Notes under the pieces: generated by a model | The model's database searches: none | Seen by the model: the letters and a program-made list of their open reading frames with translations, nothing else | Told to the model about the DNA's origin: nothing | Assembly (NCBI GenBank): GCA_011051075.1 | Contig: DREN01000365.1 | Span: forward strand, 1-8,353 | DNA: 8,353 nt | Source: Deltaproteobacteria bacterium | GTDB lineage: Bacteria > Desulfobacterota > DSM-4660 > Desulfatiglandales > Desulfatiglandaceae | Direction of reading: 5' to 3' | Translations under genes and position numbers: made by a program | Shown: piece by piece, positions 1 through 5,992 of the stretch | Position numbering within the stretch: position 1 is the stretch's first letter | Layout: each line of letters begins with the position of its first letter

Positions 1-25
1 TAGTTTTCTTCTGTTTCTGGTTAAG

Positions 26-580
26 CTACTTTCTGGTGTTGAATATCTGCGTGTTCACGATGGTGCTCCGGCCCAGGGACGGCTCACGGAGCATCATCAG
101 CCGGTTACGCGCCATGAGTGCCGCCCCTATGACCAGCATCTGCTGTTCCCCGCCCGAGAGATAACCTGCCAAGTTATTTCGACGGGTCTTGAGGATGGGA
201 AAGTAGTGGAGCACCATGTCGAAACGCTCGCGGATCTGCTTACGGTTGCGACGGGTCCGGGTAGCGGCCATGAGGTTTTCATAGGTTGTCAGGTTCTCGA
301 ACACGCACCTCCCCTCCATGACCTGGAAGATCCCTAACCTGACAATATCTTCCGGTGCCTTTTCGTTTATGCGCTGGCCCATAAACTCTATGGTTCCGTC
401 GGTGACCTCCCCCTCCTCCACCTTGAGCAGCCCGGAGATGGCCTTCAGGGTGGTGGTCTTGCCCGCGCCGTTGGCCCCTAACACTGCGACGATCTGGCCC
501 TCTTTCACCTGAAGGGACATCCCCTTGAGGACAAGGATCACGTCATCATATATGACTTCGATGTTGTTTACGATGAGCAT
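26..580 (-). CDS. livF: LivF-type ABC importer ATPase, cut short by an in-frame stop
   Basis: This is a cytoplasmic ATPase of the branched-chain amino acid type (HAAT) importer, expected to pair with LivG under the LivH/LivM permeases. Visible motifs are Walker A GANGAGKT (residues 35-42), the Q-loop in FQVMEG (Q86) and the signature LSGGEQQ (141-147). The Walker B region reads LMMLREPSLG (161-170), so the Asp that normally binds Mg2+ is Arg165. The protein ends at 184 residues; the family is usually about 235-240, so the H-loop His is missing. Reading on in the same frame past the TAG (28-26) gives LNQKQKKT, which looks like the normal continuation (IKELNQKQG-type), so the stop is probably premature. 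Departures from the family pattern begin near residue 149 and thicken toward the window edge. Either the gene is decayed or the edge sequence is of low quality. The ATG start at 580 has only a weak upstream AGAG. Confidence 0.85.
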   Translation of the reverse strand: MLIVNNIEVIYDDVILVLKGMSLQVKEGQIVAVLGANGAGKTTTLKAISGLLKVEEGEVTDGTIEFMGQRINEKAPEDIVRLGIFQVMEGRCVFENLTTYENLMAATRTRRNRKQIRERFDMVLHYFPILKTRRNNLAGYLSGGEQQMLVIGAALMARNRLMMLREPSLGRSTIVNTQIFNTRK

Positions 581-602
581 GGCATGTCTCTGTTAACATT
601 TC

Positions 603-626
603 ACGCAAAGGCGCAAAGACGCGAAG
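603..626. repeat. Three tandem 8 bp units of the CGCAAAG type
   Basis: Three consecutive 8-mers, acgcaaag, gcgcaaag and acgcgaag, lie between livF and the MITE-like element. Similar CGCAAAGACGCAAAGG strings are, from memory, common dispersed intergenic repeats in environmental bacteria. No function is visible. The repeat sits in the 5' leader of livF, about 20 bp upstream of its start codon. Confidence 0.6.
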
Positions 627-637
627 GTTGTTGGTAA

Positions 638-769
638 GGGCTCACTCAAAAATAACTTACTCCCGCTAAAGCGGGACCCAGATTTGGGTCATATTCGGAG
701 TCTCGCAAGCTCGCTCGCCTCCCCAACATCTATAACTTGGAAAGGTACCAGTTATTTTTGAGTGAGCCC
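638..769. mobile_element. MITE-like element, 132 bp with 20 bp perfect terminal inverted repeats
   Basis: The ends 638-657 (starting gggctcactc) and 750-769 (ending gagtgagccc) are perfect 20 bp inverted repeats. Both sides carry the trinucleotide TAA (635-637 and 770-772), which fits a 3 bp target duplication. The interior has two overlapping hairpins, tcccgct/agcggga (661-667 with 670-676) and gaccca/tgggtc (675-680 with 685-690). There is no transposase; the longest minus-strand reading inside (729-646) has only 27 codons. A 3 bp TNA duplication is known for some IS5-family groups, so a related transposase may have mobilised it, but that link is inferred. It lies between the benzoate-CoA-ligase homolog and livF and widens an otherwise short junction. 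Confidence 0.65.
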
Positions 770-805
770 TAAGTTCATCCAGAAAGGGTCTCAATCTCGT
801 CGTCA

Positions 806-824
806 ATCCCGCGCATGGCGGGAT
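806..824. repeat. ATCCCGC/GCGGGAT hairpin at the end of the ligase gene
   Basis: A perfect 7 bp stem, atcccgc (806-812) and gcgggat (818-824), closes a 5-base loop. It shares its last base with the stop codon of the benzoate-CoA-ligase homolog (TGA, 826-824). No T-run follows on the minus strand, so it is not a typical intrinsic terminator. The TCCCGC/GCGGGA core recurs at 661-676 and 4983-5000, which points to a dispersed REP-like hairpin that may protect the 3' end of the ligase message. Confidence 0.5.
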
Positions 825-2410
825 CAGTTTTCAAAATGCAATTCATCCACCCGTTCCTGCAGTACGAACCGCTGCAGCTTTCCACCCTGGGTCCTGGGCA
901 GGGCATCGGTGAATTCGATCCACCGGGGGTACTTGTACACTGCGATCTTTTCCCTTACAAATTCCTTGATCTCCTCCTCCAATTTTTCGGATGGAGAATG
1001 ACCGGGTCTCAGGACCACAAAGGCATAGGGCTTTACAAGATCGTCCTTGTCCCTGCGGCCGACCACGGCGCTCTCAGAAACGGCCACGTGCTGATCAAGG
1101 GCCTTTTCAACCTCCTGGGGGGCCAGCCATTTACCGCCCACCCGCAGCATGTCGTCGCTTCTTCCACGGAAGTAGTAGAAACCGTCTTCGTCTTCCACGT
1201 ACCTGTCCCCGGTCACGAACCACTCCCCGATCATGTTCTTCTTTGTCTCTTCCCTCATGTTCCAGTAGCAGGAGGCTGTGGAGCCTCCACTCACAAGGAG
1301 GTTACCGATTTCTCCCCGGGCCACGGGCTCTCCGTCTTCGTCCAACAGGCGCATCTTGTACCCTGGGACCGGTTTTCCGGTGCTCCCCGGTCTGACTTGG
1401 CCGAAACGGTTTGAGAGGAAGATGTGGCAGATCTCTGTGGAGCCTGTGCCGTCCAGGACCTCTGCTCCGAACTCCTTTCTGAAGCGGTGATAGACGTCCT
1501 CGGACAGGAACTCAGCCGATGATATACACGCCCTGAGACTGTCAATCGCCGGCAGATCCTTTCCCTCTTCCCTGCATGTCCTCTTATAATCGGCAAGGGC
1601 CTTCAAGAGGGTGGGAACGGTAAAAAAGAGGGTGGGTCTGTACCTGACCAGATCCTCGTACATGAGCTCGGGCGTGGGACGGTGATCGATCAGGACGGTG
1701 GATCCCCCTACGGCAAAGGGGAAGTACACGCTGTTCCCGAGTCCGTAGGCAAAGAAGAGGAACGAGCCCAGGACCCGATCCCCTTCGGTCATGTCCAGTA
1801 TCCCCTTGGCATAGGCTTGGGTACAGTAAACCATGTGGCTGTGATGATGGACCGCTCCCATGAGGACCTCCGGGTTTCTGCCGCTGTAAAGCCAGAATGC
1901 CGCGTCATCACAGGTGGTGGGGGCGGTCTCAAACTCGAAAGATGCCTCTTTCGTGAGCCGGGTAAAGGAGAGGTGGCCGTGGTCCTCTTCCCCTGTCACT
2001 ACCACATGCCTGCACAAGGGCGCCTGATCAAGGACCTTCTCGATCTCCGGCAGGAAGACCGGATCCACTATCAGGACCTTGCACCGGCTGTCGTTGAGCA
2101 TATGCAGGAAGTCCTGGGACTTCATCATGATATTGGTGGGTATGGCCACGGCCCCAAGCTTGATGGCCCCGAAAAAGGAGAAGATCATCTCAGGGGAGTC
2201 ACGAAGAAGGAGCATGACCCTGTTCTCCATCTCCACACCAAGGTCTCGGAGCATATTGGCGCAACTGTTTACCTTCTGAAGGACTTGGGTGTAGTTGTAG
2301 GTCTCATCCCCGAAGAAAATGGCCTGCCTTTCCCCGCGGCCCTCCACCACATTGCGGTCAATGAGGTATTGGGCCGCGTTGAACTGCCTTGGAAGATTCA
2401 ATTCGAGCAT
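824..2410 (-). CDS. Benzoate-CoA-ligase-family enzyme with an aberrant P-loop
   Basis: This is a member of the ANL adenylating superfamily (528 residues), which normally joins a carboxylic acid to CoA through an acyl-AMP. It resembles benzoate-CoA ligases in the N-terminal LNLPRQFNAAQYLIDRN, the central YGLGNSVYFPFAVGG and GKPVPGYKMRLLDEDG. Numbered from the ATG start, it keeps DGTGSTE (320-326), the GD of WFVTGD (401-402), the hinge FRGRSDDMLRVGG (414-426) and the C-terminal lysine in PRTQGGKLQRF (Lys511). The ATP-binding P-loop, normally YSSGSTGxPKGAVH, instead reads YSGRNPEVLMGAVH (175-188), without its Thr/Gly run or Lys. Activity is therefore uncertain. I chose ATG 2410 because AAGAGGG stands 5 bases upstream and the family N-terminus begins there. 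A GTG at 2458 would add 16 residues but lies next to a hairpin and has no clear ribosome binding site. The substrate is unknown; an aromatic acid is the best guess. Confidence 0.88.
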   Translation of the reverse strand: MLELNLPRQFNAAQYLIDRNVVEGRGERQAIFFGDETYNYTQVLQKVNSCANMLRDLGVEMENRVMLLLRDSPEMIFSFFGAIKLGAVAIPTNIMMKSQDFLHMLNDSRCKVLIVDPVFLPEIEKVLDQAPLCRHVVVTGEEDHGHLSFTRLTKEASFEFETAPTTCDDAAFWLYSGRNPEVLMGAVHHHSHMVYCTQAYAKGILDMTEGDRVLGSFLFFAYGLGNSVYFPFAVGGSTVLIDHRPTPELMYEDLVRYRPTLFFTVPTLLKALADYKRTCREEGKDLPAIDSLRACISSAEFLSEDVYHRFRKEFGAEVLDGTGSTEICHIFLSNRFGQVRPGSTGKPVPGYKMRLLDEDGEPVARGEIGNLLVSGGSTASCYWNMREETKKNMIGEWFVTGDRYVEDEDGFYYFRGRSDDMLRVGGKWLAPQEVEKALDQHVAVSESAVVGRRDKDDLVKPYAFVVLRPGHSPSEKLEEEIKEFVREKIAVYKYPRWIEFTDALPRTQGGKLQRFVLQERVDELHFEN

Positions 2411-2415
2411 ATTTT

Positions 2416-2422
2416 CCCTCTT
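2416..2422 (-). promoter_or_regulatory. Ribosome binding site that decides the ligase start
   Basis: AAGAGGG on the minus strand, 5 bases before the ATG at 2410. It supports this start over the in-frame GTG at 2458. The hairpin at 2422-2457 ends right at its 5' edge. Confidence 0.6.
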
Positions 2423-2457
2423 GATTGACGGCTGGAGCCATGTCCGGCCGTCAATCA
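2422..2457 (-). promoter_or_regulatory. Strong intercistronic hairpin between livK and the ligase gene
   Basis: tgattgacggc (2422-2432) and gccgtcaatca (2447-2457) are a perfect 11 bp inverted repeat. The stem extends inward through one G-U pair and three more Watson-Crick pairs, leaving a 6-base loop (2437-2442). It starts 9 bases after the livK stop codon and ends at the ligase ribosome binding site. No T-run follows, so full termination is unlikely. By analogy with hairpins after other binding-protein genes, it probably protects the livK message from 3' decay and may dampen ligase translation. Confidence 0.6.
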
Positions 2458-2466
2458 CAAGCGCTT

Positions 2467-3678
2467 TTACTTGCCGAAGTAGGTCATGTCTCTGGGCAGT
2501 TCTATCCAGCCGGTGACGGGCACGATCTTGTCATTCTTGATCTCATAGATCTTGGCCGCCATGCTCGCCCTGTGGTCTGTCTTGGTGAAGGTGAGGGGAG
2601 GAGCAAGGCCCCCTGTCTTGAAATCCCTGAACTGCTCAAAGGCCTCTCGTATCCCCACCGGACTCAGTTTACCCGCCTTATCCGCCATACGCAATGCTTG
2701 GCTCACGCTCAGGATATTCACCCAGCCTTCCACGTACACGTTGGTTCCCATATCCTTGGGGTGCCATTTCTCATGTGCCTCCACCACCTTCTTCATGCCC
2801 GGGACCTTTGCCCCGTAGGGAGCGATCGGGTGAACCCCGTAGGATCCGTTGGCCGCTCCGCCGCTCAGCTTGATAAGGGTCTCCTCGAAGTTGCGGATGT
2901 TGGAGATAAATTTGGTCTTGATCCCCAGTGCCCTCGCATTCTTCAGGATCACCGCCCCGTTCATGGCGGTTGAGGTGATGTAGGCGTAATCCGGGTTGTA
3001 CCTCTTCATGTTCATGAGCTGCGCCGTGGCATCCTTGGTGGGCCAGTTTATTACCTGGTCAGGGCCCACATCCACACCTATCTTTTTAGCGTAGTCTTTG
3101 CACACCGCGAGGATATCCCTGCCGTACTTGTTATCTGGGTAGAGGTAGCAGACCTTGGGGTTTCGGTTGGGATCGTTCCAGCTATCCTTTATCCATCTAA
3201 GGGCGATGCGGCCCATGGTGGCGTAAGAGGGGGACACAAAGAAGCTGAAAGGGGTCTTGGCCGGGTTTTGAAACTTGGATGTAAATGATGCGGCTATGGT
3301 GACTACCCCGTCCTTCACGATCTTCTTTCTCAGGGTCATTGTCGTGCCTGTGGACTGTATGTAAAGACCGACTACCTTTTCGGAATCCACCAGCCGGTTA
3401 TAACCGGCCACCCCCCTGGGCACCTTGTAACCATCGTCGATGACGATAAGTTCCAGCTTTTTGCCGTTGATCCCGCCGTGCTCGTTTATCCAGCGGGCAG
3501 CGTCCAACTGCCCCTTTACCTGGTTCTTGCCCCAGTCCGAGGTGGGTCCGGAAAGGTCTATGAGGACCCCCCATTTGATCACATCAGCAGCCCCGCTCTC
3601 AGGGGGACTCACTGAGAGACCGAGGCTCAAACCAAAAACCATAGCCAGTACTGCAAATCCCATTGCCCATTTCTTCAT
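2467..3678 (-). CDS. livK: Periplasmic substrate-binding protein of a HAAT-type ABC importer
   Basis: This is a secreted binding protein of the Leu/Ile/Val-binding type (Peripla_BP_6 fold) that would capture the substrate and deliver it to LivH/LivM. Residues 1-31 form a Sec signal peptide: MKKW, a hydrophobic core, then a likely cut after SGAA before DVIKWG. There is no lipobox Cys, so a soluble periplasmic protein is expected. The mature start VIKWGVLIDLSGPTSDWG (residues 33-50), followed by AARWINEHGGINGKKLELIVIDD, is characteristic, and the 403-residue length is normal. The lobe-closing region has YLYPDNKYGRD (178-188). It sits after livM with a good GGAGG site 7 bases before its ATG and is bounded by hairpins on both sides, which suits a subunit needed in excess. 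Family members bind amino acids, amides or aromatic and other carboxylates; with two CoA ligases beside it an organic acid is more likely here, but this is inference. Confidence 0.93.
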   Translation of the reverse strand: MKKWAMGFAVLAMVFGLSLGLSVSPPESGAADVIKWGVLIDLSGPTSDWGKNQVKGQLDAARWINEHGGINGKKLELIVIDDGYKVPRGVAGYNRLVDSEKVVGLYIQSTGTTMTLRKKIVKDGVVTIAASFTSKFQNPAKTPFSFFVSPSYATMGRIALRWIKDSWNDPNRNPKVCYLYPDNKYGRDILAVCKDYAKKIGVDVGPDQVINWPTKDATAQLMNMKRYNPDYAYITSTAMNGAVILKNARALGIKTKFISNIRNFEETLIKLSGGAANGSYGVHPIAPYGAKVPGMKKVVEAHEKWHPKDMGTNVYVEGWVNILSVSQALRMADKAGKLSPVGIREAFEQFRDFKTGGLAPPLTFTKTDHRASMAAKIYEIKNDKIVPVTGWIELPRDMTYFGK

Positions 3679-3685
3679 GATTCTT

Positions 3686-3690
3686 CCTCC
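3686..3690 (-). promoter_or_regulatory. Strong ribosome binding site of livK
   Basis: GGAGG on the minus strand within a purine-rich stretch (ggaaggaggaagaa), 7 bases before the livK ATG. It is among the strongest sites in the window, along with that of livH, and fits high production of the binding protein. Confidence 0.7.
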
Positions 3691-3701
3691 TTCCCTGGTT
3701 A

Positions 3702-3728
3702 AAGGTTCTTATGTCTCTGTAAGACCTT
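3702..3728 (-). promoter_or_regulatory. Hairpin in the livM-livK spacer, upstream of the livK RBS
   Basis: aaggttctta (3702-3711) pairs with taagacctt (3720-3728) as a 9 bp stem with one bulged T and an 8-base loop. It lies 11 bases upstream of the livK GGAGG. No terminator-like T-run follows on the minus strand. It could mark an mRNA processing point or a protected 5' end for livK. Confidence 0.4.
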
Positions 3729-3771
3729 GGTCGCCCGGTATTTTACCCTGTACCCCACGTCTCACGTTCCG

Positions 3772-4812
3772 TTAATATGAAAACGGCCACAGTTTCCAGT
3801 ACGCCCTGATGGTGCGCCATCGGGCGGCCAGGCCGTCCGGCTCAAAGATCAGGAAAAGGACGATAACGCAGCCGAAAACGATCTCTTTGATAGATACGAA
3901 CCAGGTTATGTGATCGGGAAATGCCGTGTTCAGGTTCGTTGTAACCAGTTCTAATATCCTCTCAAGGATAAACCAGAACCCCACCCCGTAGATTCCGCCC
4001 AACACATGCCCTAACCCCCCTATTATGCACATGGCCAGGTAGTCTATGGACTGGTGAATGGTAAAGGATTCATGGGTTATCACTTCCAGGTACTGGGCCA
4101 GCAGGGCCCCCGCAATACCGGCAAAAAAGGAGGATACGGCGAAGGACATGAGCCGGTACTTGAACACGTGGACCCCTATCACCTCCGCCGCCAGGTACCT
4201 GTCACGTACGGCCACGAATGCCCGGCCCGACCTGGCCCGGACTATGTTCTTGATAACAACAGTGGCGGCCACGGCCAGGATGAGGGTCAGGTAGTAGAGA
4301 TGAACCCGGTTGTCAAAGTGAAAAGGCCCGATGGTGCCGGGCTCAACGAACATGCCCTCCACACCGCCGGTGAGACTGTCCCAGCGCCGGATGGTAAACT
4401 CGATGATGAACTGGGCCGCGATGGTTGCAATGGCCAGGTAGAGGCCCCTGAGCCTGAGGGATGGGATTCCGAATATCATGCCAACCAGGGCGGTCATGGC
4501 GCCGGCCAGGGGAAGGACTATTATGAAGGGGACTCCCTGTTCAATGAGTATGGAGCAGGTATAGGCGCCAACACCCAGAAAGGCCGCATGACCCAGGGAT
4601 ATCTGGCCGGTGAATCCGGTGAGGATGTTCAGACCATGGCAGGCAATGATCGCTATACCCACCTCTGTCATTATGGACACCATGTACTTGGAGCCGACCA
4701 CGGGAAACAGGACGCAGGCGATCAGAAAGGCCATGAGCCAGGCCCTTACAAACCAGGTCTGAAAGATCCGCTCGTCGTTGCGATAACTCTCGTGGAACAG
4801 TCCGGCAGGCAT
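3772..4812 (-). CDS. livM: LivM-type inner-membrane permease
   Basis: This is one of the two permease subunits of the HAAT importer (BPD_transp_2 family); it would form the membrane channel with LivH. It has 346 residues, normal for LivM, and many hydrophobic segments (for example about 25-44, 50-65, 92-116, 123-139, 172-188, 222-240, 259-287 and 310-324). Diagnostic strings are TGFTGQISLGHAAFLGVGAY (65-84), the cytoplasmic coupling loop GRAFVAVRDRYLAAEVIGV (196-214) that contacts the ATPases, and IIGGLGHVLGGIYG (263-276). The ATG at 4812 starts just before the soluble N-terminal segment; its ribosome binding site (AAAGAGA) is weak. It is separated from livH by a 289 bp repeat-filled gap that is unusual for this pair. 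Confidence 0.93.
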   Translation of the reverse strand: MPAGLFHESYRNDERIFQTWFVRAWLMAFLIACVLFPVVGSKYMVSIMTEVGIAIIACHGLNILTGFTGQISLGHAAFLGVGAYTCSILIEQGVPFIIVLPLAGAMTALVGMIFGIPSLRLRGLYLAIATIAAQFIIEFTIRRWDSLTGGVEGMFVEPGTIGPFHFDNRVHLYYLTLILAVAATVVIKNIVRARSGRAFVAVRDRYLAAEVIGVHVFKYRLMSFAVSSFFAGIAGALLAQYLEVITHESFTIHQSIDYLAMCIIGGLGHVLGGIYGVGFWFILERILELVTTNLNTAFPDHITWFVSIKEIVFGCVIVLFLIFEPDGLAARWRTIRAYWKLWPFSY

Positions 4813-4837
4813 GGTTATTATCTCTTTTCTGAGTACC

Positions 4838-4869
4838 TGAAGTGCCTAAAGTTTGAAGTGCCTAAAGTT
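4838..4869. repeat. 16 bp tandem repeat, two perfect copies
   Basis: tgaagtgcctaaagtt occurs at 4838-4853 and again at 4854-4869. Its second copy also forms a hairpin, gaagtgcct (4855-4863) with aggaacttc (4871-4879), with one mismatch. The core tgcctaaagtt recurs in reverse orientation at 5054-5064 on the other side of the gap. Confidence 0.75.
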
Positions 4870-4921
4870 AAGGAACTTCGTGTCATTTTTAAGTGACTGA
4901 GGTAAGCCATAACATTCGTCC

Positions 4922-5050
4922 CTATTGATGCACCATCCTCTTGATAATAGCCAGTTGCGGCTTTTCAACCCAGTCCAGTGAATCCCGCTTGTGGGCGGGA
5001 ATCAACCCAGGTTCTATGAATTGCTTCAAATTCAACTGGTCGAGAGTCAT
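4922..5050 (-). CDS. Small 42-residue ORF of unknown function between livH and livM
   Basis: An open frame runs from ATG (5050-5048) to TAG (4924-4922) and encodes 42 residues, starting MTLDQLNLKQFIEPG and ending AIIKRMVHQ. A weak GGA lies directly before the ATG, too close for a good ribosome binding site. I do not recognise the protein. It is charged, with no membrane segment or signal peptide. It sits inside inverted repeats, and its middle is encoded across a TCCCGC/GCGGGA hairpin, so it may be a chance reading of a repeat element rather than a gene. In its favour, it is co-directional with the operon and fills the middle of the gap. Confidence 0.25.
   Translation of the reverse strand: MTLDQLNLKQFIEPGLIPAHKRDSLDWVEKPQLAIIKRMVHQ
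4983..5000. repeat. TCCCGC/GCGGGA hairpin in the livH-livM gap
   Basis: tcccgc (4983-4988) and gcggga (4995-5000) form a 6 bp stem with a 6-base loop. The same core is seen at 661-676 and 806-824. It resembles dispersed ATTCCCGC-type hairpins of other proteobacteria. No T-run follows on either strand that would make it a terminator. Confidence 0.5.
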
Positions 5051-5054
5051 TCCA

Positions 5055-5096
5055 ACTTTAGGCATTTTAGCTCACTTTAGGTACTTTAGCTCACTT
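5055..5096. repeat. 19 bp tandem repeat, two copies plus a 4 bp partial
   Basis: actttaggcattttagctc (5055-5073) is followed by actttaggtactttagctc (5074-5092), two substitutions apart, and then actt. The array ends 5 bases from the livH stop codon. aactttaggca (5054-5064) is the exact reverse complement of 4859-4869, and cactttaggtact (5073-5085) matches the reverse complement of 4832-4844 with one mismatch. The two arrays therefore bracket the gap as inverted ends. Confidence 0.7.
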
Positions 5097-5101
5097 CCCT
5101 T

Positions 5102-5992
5102 TTAAACCCTTTCGATCTCCTCAATTCCGAACAGCCCGTAAGGCTTGATCATTAAGACCAGTACCAGAACAATAAAGGGAAAGACCTCGTTAATGGCCGG
5201 GATATAGGGGTCCAGGTACCCGGCTGAAAGAAACTCCAGCACCCCCACTATGAGACCGCCGATTATTGCCCCCAGGATACTGTCAAGGCCGCCCAGGATC
5301 ACGGCGGGCAGCACCTTGAGCCCGATATAGCTGAGGTCCACCCCCACCCCGGCGATATTGCCCACCAGGATGCCGCCGATGGATGAGACCACGGCTGCAA
5401 TGCACCAGCTCATGGCAAACACCCTTTTGACTGAAATACCCATACTCTGGGCCGCGGTCTGATGATCCGCCACCGCCCGCATAAAGATACCGGCACGGGC
5501 GTACTTGAAAAATAACGCAAAAACAGTCAGTAATACGAGGGAGATCCCCATACTGTAGAGATAAAGGTAGGTGAGCTTAACGCCCCAGAAATCCACCGGT
5601 TGTTCTGGAAATATATTGAACTGGCGGATATCGTTACCCCATATCATGATGACAAGGCCCCTCAGGATGTAGGTGAGTCCAAGGGTTACCATTATTACGG
5701 AGATGATCGGTTCTCCTATGAGGGGTCTCAGTACCAGACGTTCCACGGCCAGTCCGAGGATCACTGAAAAAACCATTGTCAGCATGAAGGAGGCCAGGAA
5801 GTTGAGGCCCAGATCCAGGGTGATGGATAGACACACGTAGGCCCCAACCATGAGGAATTCGCCCTGGGCCAGGTTCAGGATGGAGGTGGCCTTGTAGATG
5901 AGGACAAAACCGAGGGCCACAAGGGCATAGATAGATCCCATGGAAAGACCTGATAACAGGAACTGCATGAAAAAGAGGAATTCGTTTTCCAT
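5102..5992 (-). CDS. livH: LivH-type inner-membrane permease
   Basis: This is the second permease subunit of the HAAT importer, a partner of LivM in the inner membrane. At 296 residues it has the usual LivH length. It shows the family strings GLSMGSIYALVALGFVLIYK (15-34), NLAQGEFLMVGAY (40-52), the cytoplasmic coupling loop ARAGIFMRAVADHQTAAQSMGI (165-186) and VILGGLDSILGAIIGG (231-246), with long hydrophobic segments throughout. The ATG shares its A with the TGA of the acyl-CoA synthetase (TGATG). AGGAGG (6006-6001) stands 8 bases upstream inside the synthetase gene, so the two are probably translationally coupled. Confidence 0.94.
   Translation of the reverse strand: MENEFLFFMQFLLSGLSMGSIYALVALGFVLIYKATSILNLAQGEFLMVGAYVCLSITLDLGLNFLASFMLTMVFSVILGLAVERLVLRPLIGEPIISVIMVTLGLTYILRGLVIMIWGNDIRQFNIFPEQPVDFWGVKLTYLYLYSMGISLVLLTVFALFFKYARAGIFMRAVADHQTAAQSMGISVKRVFAMSWCIAAVVSSIGGILVGNIAGVGVDLSYIGLKVLPAVILGGLDSILGAIIGGLIVGVLEFLSAGYLDPYIPAINEVFPFIVLVLVLMIKPYGLFGIEEIERV

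Noticed and set aside
646..729. 27-codon minus-strand ORF inside the MITE-like element
   Set aside because: It is very short, spans the internal hairpins and part of a terminal repeat, and has no ribosome binding site.
806..824. Intrinsic terminator after the ligase gene
   Set aside because: The stem is only 7 bp and no T-run follows on the minus strand; livF continues in the same direction.
1682..2428. 248-codon open frame on the plus strand opposite the benzoate-CoA-ligase homolog
   Set aside because: It is antisense to a recognisable ligase and shows no domain of its own; it is a shadow of the codon pattern.
2411..2458. GTG at 2458 as the start of the benzoate-CoA-ligase homolog
   Set aside because: The 16 extra residues do not look like the family, the GTG lies against a strong hairpin, and the ATG at 2410 has an AAGAGGG site.
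4054..4896. 280-codon open frame on the plus strand opposite livM
   Set aside because: It lies wholly antisense to a clear livM, is rich in Gly, His and Asp as expected from reading the complement of hydrophobic codons, and resembles no family.
4922..5050. Sigma-70 promoter for livM inside the livH-livM gap
   Set aside because: TTGAAA and TATTAT-like boxes can be found on the minus strand, but the spacing is about 13 bases, too short for a convincing promoter.
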